Positions 23,620-25,519 of a DNA stretch of 25,519 bases are shown here, one piece after another. The number at the start of each line of letters is the position of its first letter. The first letter of the stretch is position 1. The translations under genes were made by a program, and so were the position numbers. A model generated the notes under the pieces. The model had not been told where the DNA came from. It was given only the letters and a program-made list of their open reading frames with translations, and made no database searches. This stretch comes from RGIG995 sp045543655 (GTDB lineage: Bacteria; Bacillota; Clostridia; Oscillospirales; UBA644): positions 1 to 25,519 of the forward strand of contig JAZPXN010000095.1 of assembly GCA_045543655.1 (NCBI GenBank), given 5' to 3'.

Positions 23620-23648
23620 TTGACATTCGGAGCGGAATAGTGTATAAT
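23620..23648 (+). promoter_or_regulatory. Sigma-A promoter of galK
   Basis: TTGACA (23620-23625) and TATAAT (23643-23648) match the consensus with a 17-base spacer. The leader is only about 30 bases and contains no room for a riboswitch. Confidence 0.9.
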
Positions 23649-23684
23649 AAATCTGTATACAGTTCAGAAAGGATGTACTATACC

Positions 23685-24866
23685 GTGAACGAAGAATTGC
23701 TTTCAAAATTTCTCTCTCTGTACGGCGGAGACGCCTCCGACGTGCGTATGTTCGTGTCTCCCGGCCGGGTCAATATGATCGGCGAACACACCGACTATAA
23801 CGGCGGTTACGTGTTCCCCGCGGCCCTGGAACACGCTTCCCACATCCTCGTCCGCAAGACCGACAGCGGAAAGATCCGGCTTGCCGCCACCGACCTTCCC
23901 GATCGCGTGGAGCTGGATATCAACGATCTGGGCGCTTACAAGGATCTGAAGTGGGGCAACTATCAGGCCGGCGTTGCTTACGTTCTGCAGAACCACGGCT
24001 ACGAGATCTGCTCCTGCGATATCCTTTATCACGATACCGTTCCTCTGGGGGCCGGCCTTTCTTCTTCCGCCGCGATTGAAGTCGTTATGGCTCTGACCCT
24101 TGCCACCTTCTCCAACGAGGCGAAGGGCATCACCGATCCCGTGGATATGATTGAAATGGCCAAGCTGTCCCAGGAGGCTGAGATTGTCTACTGCGGCGTC
24201 AATTGCGGTATTATGGATCAGTTCGCCAGCGCCATGGGACGGAAGGATCAGGCCATTTTCCTGGATTGCAAGACCCTGGATTTCAAATACGTTCCCCTGG
24301 TTCTCAACGGCTATAAGATCATTATCGGGAATACCAACAAAAAGCGCGGTCTTGCCGATTCCAAGTATAACGAACGCCGCGCGGAATGTGAATCCGCTCT
24401 TAAGCAGCTGCAGATCGCTTATCCCGAAGCCGATTGCCTGCGGGCCGTCTCCGTGGAGCAGTTCGAGGACGCCAAGCATCTCATTCTCAATGAGGTGGAA
24501 CGCCGCCGTGCGGAACACGTCGTTTACGAATGCGACCGCGTTCTGAAGTCTATCGAGGCTCTGAACGCCGGCGATCTCAACGCCTTCGGGCACCTGATGA
24601 CCGCTTCCCACATCTCTCTGCGGGATCTGTACGAGGTGACCGGTCTCAACCTTGACGTGATGGTAGAGGAATCCCTGAAGATCGAAGGCTGTATCGGTTC
24701 CCGCATGACCGGCGCCGGCTTCGGCGGATGCACCGTCAGCATCGTTGCCGACGACGCCGTGGATCACTTTATCGAAGAGGTCGGCAAGAATTATAAGGAA
24801 CGTACCGGCTTTACCGGATCCTTCTATATTTCTTCCGCCTGCGACGGTGGCCGCGAGGTCAAATAA
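23685..24866 (+). CDS. galK: Galactokinase
   Basis: This 393-residue GHMP kinase phosphorylates galactose to galactose 1-phosphate, the first Leloir step. The galactokinase signature GRVNMIGEHTDYNGG is at residues 27-41, the ATP loop PLGAGLSSSAAIEV follows near 120, and the third motif MTGAGFGGCTVSIV is near the C-terminus. I place the start at GTG 23685, since AAAGGA ends 11 bases before it. The ATG at 23673 overlaps that ribosome-binding site but cannot be excluded; it would add four residues. No galT or galE is adjacent, which is unusual for a galactose pathway gene. Confidence 0.95.
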   Translation: MNEELLSKFLSLYGGDASDVRMFVSPGRVNMIGEHTDYNGGYVFPAALEHASHILVRKTDSGKIRLAATDLPDRVELDINDLGAYKDLKWGNYQAGVAYVLQNHGYEICSCDILYHDTVPLGAGLSSSAAIEVVMALTLATFSNEAKGITDPVDMIEMAKLSQEAEIVYCGVNCGIMDQFASAMGRKDQAIFLDCKTLDFKYVPLVLNGYKIIIGNTNKKRGLADSKYNERRAECESALKQLQIAYPEADCLRAVSVEQFEDAKHLILNEVERRRAEHVVYECDRVLKSIEALNAGDLNAFGHLMTASHISLRDLYEVTGLNLDVMVEESLKIEGCIGSRMTGAGFGGCTVSIVADDAVDHFIEEVGKNYKERTGFTGSFYISSACDGGREVK

Positions 24867-24884
24867 ATTTTTCAAAAAAACCAC

Positions 24885-24912
24885 TTGACATTTTGAAAAT
24901 TTGTGGTATAAT
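24885..24912 (+). promoter_or_regulatory. Sigma-A promoter of DUF177-rpmF
   Basis: TTGACA (24885-24890) and TATAAT (24907-24912) are separated by 16 bases, with an extended -10 TG at 24904-24905. Confidence 0.85.
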
Positions 24913-24955
24913 ATATAAGTATGCATTTGTGCCGACGGCCGGAAAGGGGTTCTGT

Positions 24956-25384
24956 ATGCGGTATCTGGATATTAACGATTTCAGCCGCAGGGATGGGGAC
25001 AGCCTTGTCTTTGACGAGGTCATCGATCTGTCCGAAACCGAACCTGCTTTCACCGAAGTCCGGGTTTCCGGGAAGCTTCGCAACGTGGTCGGCGTCATGA
25101 CCCTCCGCGCCACCGTCTCCGGGACGTATACCGGTCAATGCGACCGCTGTCTTGAGGATTCGGTTCTTCCGCTGAAGAGCGATCTGAAAACCGTCATCAC
25201 CCTCGAATCGTCGGAAGACGAATCGGTTCTCGTGGAAGGCGGAAGGATCGATCTGCAGCAGACCGCATACGACGCGCTGGTTCTGGAGATTCCCATCAAG
25301 ATCCTTTGTCGGGAAGATTGCCGGGGTTTGTGTCCGTCTTGCGGGAAGAACCTCAACGACGGGGATTGCGGATGCAACAACTGA
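24956..25384 (+). CDS. DUF177 (YceD-like) protein
   Basis: This 142-residue protein belongs to the YceD/DUF177 family, linked to 23S rRNA accumulation and nearly always encoded next to rpmF. Two Cys pairs (C62, C65 in CDRC and C126, C129 in CPSC) and extra Cys at 118, 122, 138 and 140 could bind zinc. The ATG at 24956 is chosen because GGAAAGGGG precedes it and it aligns with the family start (MRYLDINDF); a longer frame from 24893 overlaps the promoter. It is followed 38 bases later by rpmF. Confidence 0.93.
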   Translation: MRYLDINDFSRRDGDSLVFDEVIDLSETEPAFTEVRVSGKLRNVVGVMTLRATVSGTYTGQCDRCLEDSVLPLKSDLKTVITLESSEDESVLVEGGRIDLQQTAYDALVLEIPIKILCREDCRGLCPSCGKNLNDGDCGCNN

Positions 25385-25422
25385 GTTTTTAATTTGATAT
25401 CGGAAACAGGAGGTGTCCACCA

Positions 25423-25519
25423 ATGATCGCACCGAAGAAAAAGGTCTCGAAACAGAGAAAGCATAAGAGACGTTCCAGCGTTTGGAAGCTCGATATGCCC
25501 GGCATGGTTAAATGCCCCA
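25423..25519 (+). CDS. rpmF: Ribosomal protein L32 (partial, cut by window end)
   Basis: The first 32 residues are present. They begin MIAPKKKVSKQRKHKRRSSV and continue to WKLDMPGMVKCP, matching the L32 N-terminus and its first zinc-ligand Cys. A perfect AGGAGG (25408-25413) lies nine bases before the ATG. The gene runs off the right edge. Confidence 0.95.
   Translation, partial: MIAPKKKVSKQRKHKRRSSVWKLDMPGMVKCP

Noticed and set aside
23649..23684. Riboswitch or sugar-responsive leader before galK
   Set aside because: The predicted leader is about 30 bases with no stable structure, too short for a riboswitch.

Overview
The window looks like a chromosomal segment of a fermentative, Gram-positive-type Clostridia (Bacillota), probably a gut-associated Oscillospirales- or Christensenellales-like lineage. 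The evidence is the pyrH-frr-uppS-cdsA-dxr-rseP-ispG chain, the ackA / DUF177 / rpmF neighbourhood, tmcAL, a DUF421-DUF4363 pair typical of spore-forming Clostridia, strong AGGAGG ribosome-binding sites and near-consensus sigma-A promoters. The assignment rests on family recognition and gene order, not on a database search. None of the 22 complete genes ends in TAG.

Layout. Positions 1-2950 form a minus-strand accessory block: a cell-surface GH3 beta-N-acetylhexosaminidase (NagZ type), an RlaP/YcgL-like nucleotidyltransferase and a DUF5662 protein, apparently one operon from a promoter at 2919-2947. A tRNA-Pro(CGG) with its own promoter and terminator follows (3032-3180). Then comes the largest gene-free stretch, 3149-3600. 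It is filled by a modular array of six hairpins with unrelated stems, joined by a constant 7-base linker that switches orientation midway. Next are a DUF4838 (alpha-glucuronidase-like) protein, oligoendopeptidase F (pepF, minus strand), lactaldehyde reductase (fucO), a 1046-residue secreted beta-helix surface protein with a sortase-like C-terminus, and a YczE/DUF6198-type membrane protein.

From 19882 down to 13006 the minus strand carries a housekeeping operon: pyrH (UMP kinase), frr (ribosome recycling), uppS (undecaprenyl-PP synthase), cdsA (CDP-diacylglycerol), dxr and ispG (MEP isoprenoid pathway), rseP (site-2 protease) and a histidine-phosphatase gene coupled to ispG by a GTGA overlap. 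It links isoprenoid precursor supply, lipid carrier and phospholipid synthesis with translation and nucleotide supply.

From 19911 to the right edge are tmcAL (minus) divergent from ackA (plus), a DUF421-DUF4363 pair, galK, DUF177 (yceD-like) and the start of rpmF (L32, cut by the window end). The sugar genes (nagZ, DUF4838, fucO, galK, ackA) suggest a glycan-degrading, acetate- and propanediol-producing fermenter. fucO and the surface protein share an extreme codon bias that suggests high expression.

The most unusual features are the hairpin array beside the tRNA, face-to-face promoters between tmcAL and ackA, a perfect 11-bp palindrome over the pyrH promoter, a forespore-like promoter before DUF421, and the surface protein itself.
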